This document shows, in pieces, positions 31,856-41,657 of a DNA stretch of 64,000 nucleotides. The notes below the pieces were generated by a model, which saw nothing but the letters and a program-made list of their open reading frames with translations, had not been told where the DNA came from and did not search any database. The first letter of the stretch is position 1; every line of letters starts with the position of its first letter. The DNA comes from Tetrapyrgos nigripes (taxonomy: Eukaryota; Basidiomycota; Agaricomycetes; Agaricales; Campanellaceae), in NCBI GenBank assembly GCA_013368315.1, contig JAACJM010000029.1, positions 496,001 to 560,000 on the forward strand, in the 5' to 3' direction. The position numbers and the translations under genes are program-made.

Positions 31856-32977
31856 CTAGTATGCAGCATACGCCTCAGCAATCTCAGCCCAGTCGTTCAC
31901 GTCTAGCTCAACTGCGCGAACGTCTTGATGACGACAGTCAGGGCACACGAATGACAAGTGTCCAGCCTTTCCACAGTTGTAACACAAACGCTTGGCTAAC
32001 ACCTTTCCCCAAGCAGTATCAACCTCCATGGGAACACCTGGAGGAAGAGGAGCAGGTTGTGGGACCAAGGGAGCAGAAGCGGGGATAGGGACAGGAAAGA
32101 GAGAACGACCAACAGGAGCGTTGCAAACTGGGGCAGAGGCCTTGGAAGGGAAAGCAGTACAAGATCCACCCTGCACAGTGCGGATGGCAGCATCTTCATG
32201 CTCATGCTTGTCAAAATGCTTCGCGAGGTTATACCAGCCCATAATGTCCCACTTGAGAGGTCTAGACTCCACTTCGGCAACCTTTCGTTCAACAGACGGC
32301 TTCAAACCCTGACAAAACTTCAGAACAACAGTCTGGCCAACGTTGCGAGCATCTGGAAGACGTCCAGCAATGACAGGGTCTGACAGGTTAGGAGCATAGA
32401 GGACGGGTTCGACATTGAGACCGGCAAGAGTGACGTATGACCTGAACATATCAATGTAATTGTCTACCGAAGAGTTTCCTTGGAAGTAGGAGGTACCCTC
32501 GAGAACGAGACTAGCCTGGACACAATCATCCTCTGGAAGGAACTCCTTCGCGAAGTCAGCTTCAAACTCTGCCCAGTTCGTGAAGTGAGGTTTGCCAAAG
32601 AGAGTGTTGTGGTTGAGGACGGCTTGACGATAGACAGCTGCGTGACCAGACACGAAGTAGGATAATGCCCACATGATCTTGGCCTGGTCGTTCACAAAGT
32701 GAACAGTGCTCGCGTAGATGACCACAGAAGTCCACCAAACGCGACCGTTGCTTCGCAAACCATCAAAGATGCTTGGAGGGGACACCTTAGCATGTGAGAG
32801 GGAAGAGGAATGATGGGAAGAAGGTTCAGGGTCATCATTCACTGTAGTAGGAGGTGGTTGAGTGGTGTTTGGGGGTGGGGAATTTTCGAAAATGGAAAGT
32901 AAGCGGTCTAGCTTCGCAGTATGCTCCTGTGAGGCTTGCTCTAGCTGAGCGATGCGGTCATCCATGTGTGAGGACAA
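31856..32977 (-). CDS. Gypsy-3 Gag
   Basis: A 373-codon frame from an ATG (MSSHMDDRIAQLEQASQEHT). It has an N-terminal coiled-coil-like stretch, a capsid region (WAEFEADFAKEFLPEDDCVQ) and one CCHC knuckle, CYNCGKAGHLSFVC, near residue 338. This is a normal size and order for a chromovirus Gag, and no stop interrupts it. It lies about 190 bp inside the right LTR, leaving room for a leader that carries the primer site. Confidence 0.88.
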   Translation of the reverse strand: MSSHMDDRIAQLEQASQEHTAKLDRLLSIFENSPPPNTTQPPPTTVNDDPEPSSHHSSSLSHAKVSPPSIFDGLRSNGRVWWTSVVIYASTVHFVNDQAKIMWALSYFVSGHAAVYRQAVLNHNTLFGKPHFTNWAEFEADFAKEFLPEDDCVQASLVLEGTSYFQGNSSVDNYIDMFRSYVTLAGLNVEPVLYAPNLSDPVIAGRLPDARNVGQTVVLKFCQGLKPSVERKVAEVESRPLKWDIMGWYNLAKHFDKHEHEDAAIRTVQGGSCTAFPSKASAPVCNAPVGRSLFPVPIPASAPLVPQPAPLPPGVPMEVDTAWGKVLAKRLCYNCGKAGHLSFVCPDCRHQDVRAVELDVNDWAEIAEAYAAY

Positions 32978-33153
32978 TTCGTGAGGCTCTAGCTCTGGAG
33001 ATATGCCTGAAGGGAAGGGAAGGGAGGTAGAGGAGTTGTCTAGAGTTGCTATAGGGGATTGGGTTGCAGTGTGAGCACTAGCGTCGCTATCACTGGAGTC
33101 TGAGAGCCCAAAACAAGTAATGGCAGCTAGAGACGACTAGTCCACGAGTAGAG

Positions 33154-33163
33154 GAGCTTTTCT
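33154..33163 (-). promoter_or_regulatory. Gypsy-3 candidate self-primer binding site
   Basis: On the minus strand the leader after the 5' LTR reads GC then AGAAAAGCTC. Its exact complement GAGCTTTTCT occurs on the same strand inside the LTR at 27373-27364. The right LTR copy has one substitution there. The two-base offset is the same as in Gypsy-4 and Gypsy-6. Confidence 0.5.
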
Positions 33164-33165
33164 GC

Positions 33166-33835
33166 TGTAAGGGCAACCCCTGACAGCACTAGGACGTAAC
33201 CTCGCGAAGCGAGATAAGGACTTGAGAGCCAAGTATAGTGGTTCGAGAGGTCAGATAAAGAGCTCTAGAAGCACGATTAAGGCTCGAGAGGCAAGGAAAG
33301 AGCTCATGAAGCGTCACAGAGGCTGCAGGAGGAGATCCTAAGAATGTATTCAGCCTCTAGAAGCAAAACACAACTACCTAACGCACCTGCAGGAGGAGAT
33401 CCAAAGATAAAAGCTCAAAGGACATCTCTCTGCATGGTGCAACATATCTACAACATGTGGCTTGGGAATAGGTTACATAAACTATACATGCGAAGCCTCA
33501 TGAAGCCAAACAAAGGTCACACAAACACAAAGAAAGGTCACGCAAACGCGTGAACACGAGTCTAGACATAGAAACGTATCAGAATGCCTTGCGAAGTCAT
33601 ATAAAGGGGAACAGTGGCTTCGAGAGGGTACGAGAGTGTGACTAGAGTGTTCGCGAGGCAGGTGGAGCTTTGCGAAGGCATGTAGACACATGTAGGAGGG
33701 AAATCAGGCATTGTGAACACATACCACTGTAGTTAAGTGTTCTAGAGGTGAATATAATGAACAAGGAAGGCATGAAGTAAAGGAAAAAGATAAGAAATAA
33801 AAGGAAAGACATAAATAAAGAAACGTCCCCTTACA
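33166..33835 (-). repeat. Gypsy-3 right (5') LTR
   Basis: 670 bp with the same termini as the left copy. It is followed by the duplicated GTCCC (33836-33840) and then the continuation of the outer LTR. Confidence 0.95.
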
Positions 33836-33840
33836 GTCCC

Positions 33841-34999
33841 AAACTGCTAGTTAAAGCACTAGTGGACTAAGTGTATGCACCAGTACAATAAAACTAAGTA
33901 CTTATGAATAGGATATGCTTATTCTAAGTACTACAGTTGATGTGTACAGTGCTTCAGTTATAGTAGCAGATCCACCCCATATACTATACAAAGTTCTATA
34001 AAGACTTTGTAACCATTCCTACTATAATGCGCTTAGTACTGCCAGTGCGACTCAAGGGAAAGTGAAGCCCCTATTCATGGGCAAGGAATGCATAGGCTAT
34101 ACAACCCAGACTCTAGCACTAAACGATCACTGGTTTAGAATGGCACCATAATCAGAGAAATTGGAGGAAAACCCTAGTAGCTGACTATGTCTGAACTAGC
34201 GGTATAACAAGTGATACCTCACTTGTAAGCAAAACAGAAGGAATAGTCTTTTTAAAGACAGTAAGGATAGATAGGTAGGACAAAGTATATATGTTCAAGT
34301 TCCTAGGAAGCTCAGCTTTCATATGGTACTAAAGGGATGGACTAGTGGTGAAGGAATAAAGCCCATAGTTCATTACCGCCAGTATGTGATCTAAGGAATG
34401 AGTCATAATGAGAGAGCCCCAAAAGGGTAAAGATATTTCTGAATGCAGCAGTAAGATCGGCAAGATGTGTGCTTGATGACTGAGGCATTCTCGTTGGTAC
34501 AAGTGCGACTACAAAAGATATGTAGGACCTTATAGAGAGCAGGACTCATCTATAAGAGAACTATACTATGAACTGGCGGTATACTAGAAATGAAGTCTGT
34601 AAACACCAAGTCTATAGTAGCATCAGAAGAACATAAGAGGAGGAATAAGCAGGAGACTACACAAACCTATAGCAACTGATTGGTGGTAAAGGAATGTGAG
34701 TCATACATGGTGGAGCTATGTGAGTCAGAATGACTACAGCCACCAGTTCCAGGAAGGTACTCTTAGTCAAGAGGATGAAGTGAAGGAAACATAGAAAGCC
34801 CTATTAGTTTTAGATAATATTCTACATTTCCTAGATATCCTAATTAGAAAGTACCTACTTAATCTAGTAGTACAGACAAGCATGGACTGGCGATTAGACT
34901 AATATTTCTGTTTTCTTATGTACCTTTTAGCAGACATTAAAAAGAAATGTAGAACTGTATAGTAGTAGCTGTGAGTAGTATAAAAGGACTAGGTATTTC
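33841..34999 (+). repeat. 3' LTR of the outer element, segment 2 of 4
   Basis: AAACTGCTAGTTAAAGCACT to AGGTATTTC follows 5' LTR 7491-8525. It retains blocks missing from the 5' copy, for example around 34411-34445 and 34620-34675. It is cut by Gypsy-4 with duplication ATTTC (34995-34999). Confidence 0.9.
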
Positions 35000-35410
35000 T
35001 GTCATGATGTCTATATTTGGTACTATTTATTTCTTCTTATCTCCGTATCCTTGGATCTTTACACCATATGACTCTTATTCCACATGCTATGCACCGGACC
35101 TTTCATTTCTCTGATACAGCTTCGATACAGCATCTTTACAGCTTCCTTTACAGCTTTCTTTACAGCTTTCCTTACAGCTTTACTTTACATATATAAGCCC
35201 TGTTCTGACACTCGACCTCTTCGTCGTTGGGACCAGGTATGTATTCCCCTTTTCATTACTTCTTTCACCTTTACTGACGGGCACTGTAGTTCCAGTACTT
35301 ACTGCTGTCTGTTAGGTATTTAATACATTCTTTGTCATTGGGACCAGTTCCAGTACTTACTGCTGTCTGTTAGTTGAGTTGAGCCCATAGCTCCACTCCT
35401 CTTTGTGACA
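35000..35410 (+). repeat. Gypsy-4 left (5') LTR
   Basis: 411 bp. It has a TATA box TATATAAG near 35187. Compared with the right copy it has lost a short segment just before CTCGACCTCTTCG, removing two bases of the predicted RNA 5' end. It also carries an extra CTTCTTATCTCCGTATCC near 35035. Confidence 0.93.
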
Positions 35411-35412
35411 TT

Positions 35413-35422
35413 AGGTCGAGAT
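35413..35422 (+). promoter_or_regulatory. Gypsy-4 self-primer binding site
   Basis: AGGTCGAGAT, two bases after the LTR end, is the exact complement of ATCTCGACCT at 41090-41099 in the right LTR. That stretch lies 32 nt after the TATA box at 41058-41065, about where transcription should start. This matches the self-priming design known from Tf1 of fission yeast. No TGG-type tRNA primer site is present. Confidence 0.7.
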
Positions 35423-35451
35423 CCCTTACTGCACCAGCAGCCTCTGTATAG

Positions 35452-37173
35452 GTTGTCCTTGCAGGTGCTACTGTCACCACATCTGGACGATATGCTGCAC
35501 CATCCTCAGTCTCTGATTCATCTGTCTCTGCATCTCCCCCACTGTCTCTGCCACCACTGCTCTGTGTAGATTGGCTACATGGTCTTGACCTATCAGATCA
35601 GAAGCATGTTAGCTTCAATATCGACAGCTACCTTGAAAACAGAGAAGAACTCTACAACAACTGCCAGCAACAGCCCTGTCCCCACACTCATCACTCTATT
35701 CCTCAGGTCCACTACTACTTCTGGAAAGGCGACAATAGTATAATCCTACCCAGCAATCCAGCCCTACTCTGCTCCCACTTCCTATGCCTTGCCTTCAGCC
35801 ACCTGCCATTCTCTGCTCCTGAGTCCAGTACTTCCACTGCTCCATCACCAGATCTCACTCACACTCCACTTCCGCTATCCGTTCCACCTTCTGCCATACC
35901 AACAGCCCGCCCCAGTCCTACACTTGCACCCAATCCATCCCCTATTCCTGTGTCACTAGCCCCACTCAGTCCCATTGCTTCCCCAATCACTGACATCAAC
36001 ATGTCCTCTGCTGCCCTTGAAAACCTCCTTCAGGCTCTGGTTAACAACCAGAACCAGCTGCAACAGGCAATCACCAATTTGGTCAGTAGATCTACCCATG
36101 AATCCTCAGACAAAACTCTCAAACCTGCCCTGTTCAAAGGCAAGCCAGCCAAACTCAACTTGTTCCTATCTCTTTTTATTCTCTGGGCTGGAGAACAGAA
36201 ACAGCTCAAATTCGATACTGGGAAACTTGACCCACAGAAGTGCATCACTGAGGCACCTCTCATGATGGAGAGATCTGCTGCAGAATGGGCCACAGAGTAT
36301 GCTTGTCATATCAGCAGAGTCCAAGCAGAAGAAGCTGGAGCAGTCTTCCCCTGGGAAGGAAACTGGGACAATTTCACCCATGCACTAAAGGTTCGGTTTG
36401 GGGTAGCAAATGAGCAACAGCTGGCCCAGAACAAGCTTGAGGCGCTGAGGCAGGGAGATAAAACAGTCTCAGAGTTCTTGCAGATTTTCAAGCAGTGGGC
36501 AGAGAAGACCAGGTTTTCAGACAAGGACCTCCAGTACAAGTTCCAGAAGCGCCTTCATAAGGACCTACTGTTCCCATTGGCAAATGTGGAACTAGGACAG
36601 AAGGAGGCCCCTAAGAACCTGGACAAGTTGATTAACAGAGCACTTCACATAGAACAAACCCTGGCTGAACTCCTAGGAAAGCCTGTCACTGGCCTTACCC
36701 CATCCCTCTCTAAATTCTCCTCTGCATGAGACCCTAATGCCATGGACGTTGATGCCTCCCATACTGAGCATCCCCAAGGTAACCGACACACCTTCATGGA
36801 CTACCAGAAGGCGATGCAGGGGTGCTGCTACAGCTGCAGTTCCAAGGATCATCTGAAACAAGATGGGAACCATGGATGTGACAAGTGTGACTACTGTGAG
36901 AGGACAGGTCATCGCTCTTCTGTCTGTCAGGACCGATACATGAGTCGACCCAGAGGAGGAGGCTGAAACAGGCAGCGTGTGGCTGCCACTGGGAGTGACT
37001 CTTTTAGTCTCTTCCCTGATGATCCACTGCCTTCTACCTCTACTCCCATCCCCACTGCTACTGTTGCTGCTTCCTCATCCACTGAATTTTCGTCTGCGCT
37101 CGCTGCCTTGCAAAAATCTATCACTGATCAAACTGCCTTACTCTGTAACATCACTAACCAACAGGGTTTTTGA
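35452..37173 (+). pseudogene. Gypsy-4 Gag with conserved N-terminal Cys-containing segment
   Basis: Open from 35452 to a TGA at 36727, then 36730-36966 and 36967-37173 in the same frame. The N-terminal segment (35596-35790, FNIDSYLENREELYNNC...PCPHTHH...YYFWKGDN) is conserved in Gypsy-6. A Pro/Ser linker, the first ATG at 36001, and a capsid (FKGKPAKLNLFLSLFILWAG) follow. Two nucleocapsid knuckles come next: CYSCSSKDHLKQDGNHGC (irregular) and CDYCERTGHRSSVC (C-x2-C-x4-H-x4-C). Both stops (36727 and 36964) read as CGA-to-TGA changes. The tail (SLFPDDPLPSTSTP) also matches Gypsy-6. Confidence 0.8.
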
Positions 37174-37208
37174 AATGGGTGTCTGTTCCTGCCACGGCGT
37201 GAACACCT

Positions 37209-37576
37209 TTGACTACCCACATGCTCTCTTGTTCCTCATACGATTCTATTCCTTCATGTACCATATCCAGTATCCCTGAAATAGAATCTTGTGCTTCTCA
37301 CTTCCATATACATGTGAAACTCCAAGGAAGACAAAATGAGGCAGTGGTAGTGGCGATGGTTGACAGTGGAGCTACAGGTCTGTTCCTGGGACAATCATTT
37401 GTAAAGCAACACCGGATCCAAACCTATCCCCTCTGTAAACCCCTAGATGTCTATAACATTGATGGCATATAGATCGGTTCTGCCAGCTAGCTATGACAGC
37501 AGATGGACAGGAGGTGTGGCTAGATTTTCTGGTTACAGACTTAGGTGGAGAAGATGTCATCCTGGGTCTCCCCTGA
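37209..37576 (+). pseudogene. Gypsy-4 aspartic protease
   Basis: Frame 37209-37472 contains VAMVDSGATGLFLGQSFVKQ, the retropepsin core with intact D-S-G. After a frameshift near 37470 the sequence continues to VILGLP followed by TGA where TGG (the W of LGLPWL) is expected (37574-37576), then LCKMNPQIDW. Part of the Gypsy-4 polyprotein between Gag and RT. Confidence 0.75.
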
Positions 37577-38790
37577 TTGTGTAAGATGAACCCACAGATT
37601 GACTGGGCGAGTGGCCAACTGCAAATCCCTATAGCACCGCCCCCATCAGTGGAAGAGGTCCCCGATCAGGATCAGTTCATTGCTACCAATTTTGGACCAA
37701 CCCCAAAGGGAAACATCATCCTAGAAGGCACAGAGTCCAAATCAATCCAGTCGATTCCTCAGGGAACACATGCACCCACAGACCAACCCCCAGATCTAGT
37801 ATATCACATTCGTGCTAATCAGGCTACAAGGCACTCCTGGAAGAAAGCAGGGATCCTTGCTGGCACTGGAGAAGAAGTCTGGTGTGCTGCAGGGTTCACT
37901 TATTCACAGCAGCTGGCTGAAGAGGCGAACCGGAAGAAACCAAAACAGTCGTTTGAGGAGATAGTCCCTCCTCAATATCAGGATTATTCTCAGGTCTTCT
38001 CCAAAGCTGAGTTGGAACACCTCCCTGCACACAAACCCTGGGATCATGCTATTGAACTGGTACCTGGAGCACCTGCCACCCTACAAACCAAGATCTACCC
38101 GATGTCCATCAATCAATTCCTTGATGAGCATGTCTGCAAGGGTTATATCCGACCCTCCAAATCTCCTCTGTCTTCTCCAGTCTTCTTTGTAAAGAAGAAA
38201 GACGGGAAACTTCGGTTTGTTCAGGATTACCGATGCCTAAATGAGTACACTATTAAGAACCACTACCCTCTTCCACTCGTTGCTGACATAGTCAGTCACC
38301 TTCAAGGTGCCAAGTACTTCACCAAGTTTGATGTACATTGGAGGTATAACAATGTCCAGATCAAACAGGGGGATGAGTGGAAGGCAGCATTTGCAACCAA
38401 CTGAGGGCTTTTCAAACCTACTGTCATGTTCTTTGGATTGACAAACTTGCCAGCTACTTTCCAGGGCCTCATGAACTCCATCTTCTCAGACTTGATCGCA
38501 GCAGGAAAGGTAGCCATTTATCTGGATGACATCCTGATCTTCAGTGGGACTCTGGAAGAGCATTGAGAAGTGGTTCAGGAAGTGCTAGCCAGGTTGAAAA
38601 GGAATGATCTGTATCTGAGGCCAGAGAAATGCAAGTTTGAACAGGAAGAGATAGAATATCTTGGGTTGATTATCTGGAAGGGGCAAGTTTGTATGGACCC
38701 TGTGAAGGTGGCAGCAGTACAGCACTGGCAAGTTTCCCACAATGTCTGCAACATTCAGGTGTTCCTGGGCTTTGCCAATTTCTACTGACG
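37577..38790 (+). pseudogene. Gypsy-4 reverse transcriptase
   Basis: 37577-38404 carries the protease-RT linker and RT fingers/palm ([34 protein letters not shown]). TGA codons at 38402 (before [11 protein letters not shown]), 38564 (EEH-stop-EVVQ) and 38786 (NFY-stop-RF) each sit where Arg CGA would be. The catalytic box YLDDILIF (about 38518) is intact. Motif A reads FDVHW rather than the usual DxRxG. Thumb sequence VFLGFANFY ends the domain. Confidence 0.85.
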
Positions 38791-38851
38791 ATTCATACAG
38801 AACTTTGCCAAAACCACTCAACCTCTGAATGACCTTACACACAAAGACATC

Positions 38852-39345
38852 TTGTTTAATTGGGGAACTCACCAACAGGAAGCCTTTGACTCCCTTCAAA
38901 CTGCCTTCACATCTGCACCCATTCTTACACTCTGGTCACTGGATCGTCCTACCCGAGTTGAAGTAGATGCTTCAGGCTTTGCAACAGGGGGAGCCCTAAT
39001 GCAGATGTTAGAAGACAGTCTTTGGCACCTGGTAGCATTCCATTCAGTGTCCATGCAGTCAGCCAAATGCAATTATGAAATCTATGACTGAGAGATGCTG
39101 GCTATTATCGAGGCACTGAAGGGTTGGCGGAGTTATCTGGAAGGACTACCACAGCCTTTTGAAATCATCACAGACCACTCCAATCTAGAGTTCTGGCGAA
39201 CAGCACAGGATCTTAGTCGACGACAAGTGAGATGGGCCCTATAGCTATCACACTTTGATTTTCAACTAATCCATCACCCAGGCAAAGTGAATACCCAAGC
39301 AGATGCCCTCTCTCCCCTTCCCTCCCACCAAGTAACAGACTGAGA
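38852..39345 (+). pseudogene. Gypsy-4 RNase H
   Basis: FNWGTHQQEAFDSLQTAF leads into RVEVDASGFATGGALMQ (active-site D), then [22 protein letters not shown] with TGA at 39089 for [16 protein letters not shown] and RWAL-stop-LSHFDFQ with TAG at 39242 for TGG. It ends in the linker QADALS. Confidence 0.8.
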
Positions 39346-40521
39346 AGACAATCTGGAAACTACAGTACTCAGACCAGAGCACTTTGTAAGGCTTGCTGCT
39401 ACTACACTGGTCAACCCCCTAGAAGAATGAATTCGTCAGGCACTGGGGAGAGAAGTGGAGGTGTTAAAAGGACTAGAGCAGTTGAAGAAGGAAGGGTTGC
39501 AACAACTTGCCAATGGTTTACCTGAATAGGAAGAGGATAATGGATTGGTATACCACAAGGGGCAAGTCTATGTTCCTCCAAATGAAGAGCTGCGGAAAGC
39601 AATAGTAGAACAGTGCCATGATGAGCCATCAGCAGGACATCCAGGGCTACACGGTAACTTCACACTTCTGGTGGCCCACCATTCACTCTTTTGTAGAGAA
39701 GTATGTGGAGGGATGCGATAAATGTGCCAGGAAGAAGCTGCAATGCCATCTGCGAGCAGTGATCCAACCTTTGGACATACCCTCAGGACTCTGGGAAGAA
39801 GTTGGAGTCGATCTCATTACACAGCTACTGTCCTCACAAGGTTATGACGCAATCCTGGTCTGCACTGACCTCTATGGAAAACAAGTCCACACCCTTCCCT
39901 GCACCTCTAATATCACTGCCACTGAAGTCGCTGACCTATACTACTGAGAAATCTTCCACCTTCATGGCCTCCCACTTCGCTTTGTATCAGATCGTGGTCC
40001 ACAGTTTGCAGCGCAAGCCATGCGCTCTCTGTTAGACCAACTCAAGATCAAGTCAAGCCTTTCCTCAGGCTACCGACCCCAGACAAATGGACAGACAGAA
40101 TGGGCCAACCAGGCATCTCTACACCAACTATAGGCAGGATAATTGGGTGGAGCACCTTCCTATGGCCAAATTTGTTCTGAACTCCCACACACACTCCACA
40201 CAAGGCATGGCACCTTTTGAGGTGACTTATGGCTACCTTCCTCTGTTCAACATACCGGTGGGCCAGCACACAGGCATCCCAAATGTAGAAGACTGTCTCG
40301 AAATCCTAAGACAGGTTCGAAGAGATGCAGGATCAGCACTGCACCTGGCTAAGCACTGTATGAAGGAAGGATACAAAAGAGGGAAACAGAAGGGACATCA
40401 GTTCAAGGTTGGGGACCATGTCTGGCTGAGCGCAGAAGACATCAACTTGAAACTTTCAAGTAACAAGTTGGGGGACCGGCAGCTGGGACCATACAAGATT
40501 GTGGAGAAATTGGAGATTTAG
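39346..40521 (+). pseudogene. Gypsy-4 integrase
   Basis: The HHCC finger is HDEPSAGHPG...HFWWPTIHSFVEKY...CDKCARKK. The catalytic core has VGVDLITQLLSSQGYDAIL (first D), [12 protein letters not shown] (second D) and [14 protein letters not shown] (E; usually [10 protein letters not shown]). The C-terminal GPY-type region GDRQLGPYKIVEKL follows. Stops at former CGA codons occur near 39343, 39427 and 39945, and at a former TGG codon (PE-stop-EEDNGL) near 39525. Confidence 0.8.
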
Positions 40522-40870
40522 ACTATTGGTTAGACCTCCCTGAAACTCTTAATCATCTGCACCCAGTATTCCATGTCGACAAACTCTACCCCTACAAGGG
40601 TAATTTGGTGAACGGGCTCTTACCTGAGGAGCCAGAGCCAGTATACCTCGAGGGGGAGGATGAGCCTGAGTATGAAGTGGACACTCTTCTGGATAGCAGG
40701 ATATGATGGAGGCAACTGGAATACCTTGTCAAGTGGAAAGGGTATGATGACAGTTACAACTCATGGGAGCCAGTTGCAAACCTCAAAAATGCGAAGTGTA
40801 AGATCACAGCATTCCACAAGAAACACCCAGACACAACAGAGACTTAGAATTCATTGAGGACGATGAAGTG
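40522..40870 (+). pseudogene. Gypsy-4 chromodomain
   Basis: After a frameshift near 40517 the sequence gives HPVFHVDKLYPYKGNLVNGL, then [38 protein letters not shown], a canonical chromodomain with its aromatic residues (Y, W, W). Chromodomains tether integration to methylated histone H3K9 chromatin in chromoviruses. The polypurine tract follows at 40871. Confidence 0.8.
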
Positions 40871-40884
40871 TAGGAGGGGGGTAA
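40871..40884 (+). promoter_or_regulatory. Gypsy-4 polypurine tract
   Basis: TAGGAGGGGGGTAA immediately precedes the right LTR. Confidence 0.8.
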
Positions 40885-41312
40885 TGTCATGACGTCTATA
40901 TTTGGTACTATTTATTTCTGGATCTTTACACCATATGACTCTTATTCCACATGCTATGCACCGGACCTTTCATTTCTCTGATACAGCTTCAATACAGCAT
41001 CTTTACAGCTTCCTTTACAGCTTTCTTTGCAGCTTTCCTTACAGCTTTACTTTTACATATATAAGCCCTGTCCTGACACCTGGTTCCCCATCTCGACCTC
41101 TTCGTTGTTGGGACCAGGTGTGTATTCCTCTTTTCATTACTTCTTTCACCTTTACTGACAGGCATTGTAGTTCCAGTACTTACTGCTGTCTGTTAGGTAT
41201 TTAATACATTCTTCGTCGTTGGGACCAGTTCCAGTACTTACTGCTGTCTGTTAGTCAAGTCAAGCCCATAGCTCCTCGTTATTGCTATCTAAGTGCTCGC
41301 CTCTTTGTGACA
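40885..41312 (+). repeat. Gypsy-4 right (3') LTR
   Basis: 428 bp. TATA box TATATAAG at 41058-41065, predicted RNA start ATCTCGACCT at 41090-41099, end GTGACA. Flanked by ATTTC. Confidence 0.93.
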
Positions 41313-41317
41313 ATTTC

Positions 41318-41657
41318 TTGTAGTTACTCAAGCCACGTACTGTAGAGTATTGGTCATCTCACTAGCGCTAGCTGTAGAGACTGCAAAACACAGACTATGC
41401 TTCTACCAAATTTACCTCACTCACATCAAGTATAAACATAGTGTGTGGATCAATAGTGTTGAATCAAATTTGTTGGTTTTTGTGTGTTACCTTTTTGTGT
41501 GTGTCCTCGGACTTGTGAAACTGGTTATAAAGCATTTGGGCCTACAAATTGTGAATTGAAACTGTTGGTTATATCTTTGTGGACTTGTTATAGTCTTTGT
41601 GTGTGTTTAACTTATGTGCATTTGTCCAAAACCCCTACCAAAACCCCCAAGAGTCCT
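41318..41657 (+). repeat. 3' LTR of the outer element, segment 3 of 4
   Basis: TTGTAGTTACTCAAGCCACG to CCCAAGAGTCCT matches 5' LTR 8526-8806, with a few small insertions. It is cut by the CACTA-like element with duplication CCT. Confidence 0.9.

Larger units (their letters stand above)
27123..33835 (-). mobile_element. Gypsy-3: complete chromovirus, minus strand, nested in the 3' LTR
   Basis: A 6,713-bp element with two 670-bp LTRs (27123-27792 and 33166-33835), flanked by the direct repeat GTCCC (27118-27122 and 33836-33840). The solo LTR at 22863-23710 carries the uninterrupted target, GAGTGAGTCCCAAACTG on its sense strand, confirming a precise insertion. Gene order on the minus strand is gag, protease, RT, RNase H, integrase, chromodomain. 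The polypurine tract (AGAGGGGGGTGA on the minus strand, ~27793-27804) abuts the left LTR. Gag and the last 746 codons of pol are open, but RT has stops and frameshifts. Confidence 0.95.
35000..41312 (+). mobile_element. Gypsy-4: complete but decayed chromovirus, plus strand, nested in the 3' LTR
   Basis: A 6,313-bp element with LTRs 35000-35410 (411 bp) and 40885-41312 (428 bp), TGTCATGA...GTGACA, flanked by ATTTC (34995-34999 and 41313-41317). The empty site GGTATTTCTTGTAG is present in the 5' LTR near 8520. Gene order is gag, protease, RT, RNase H, integrase, chromodomain on the plus strand. The polypurine tract TAGGAGGGGGGTAA (40871-40884) abuts the right LTR. The coding part has more than ten stops, mostly at former CGA or TGG codons. 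Confidence 0.95.
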
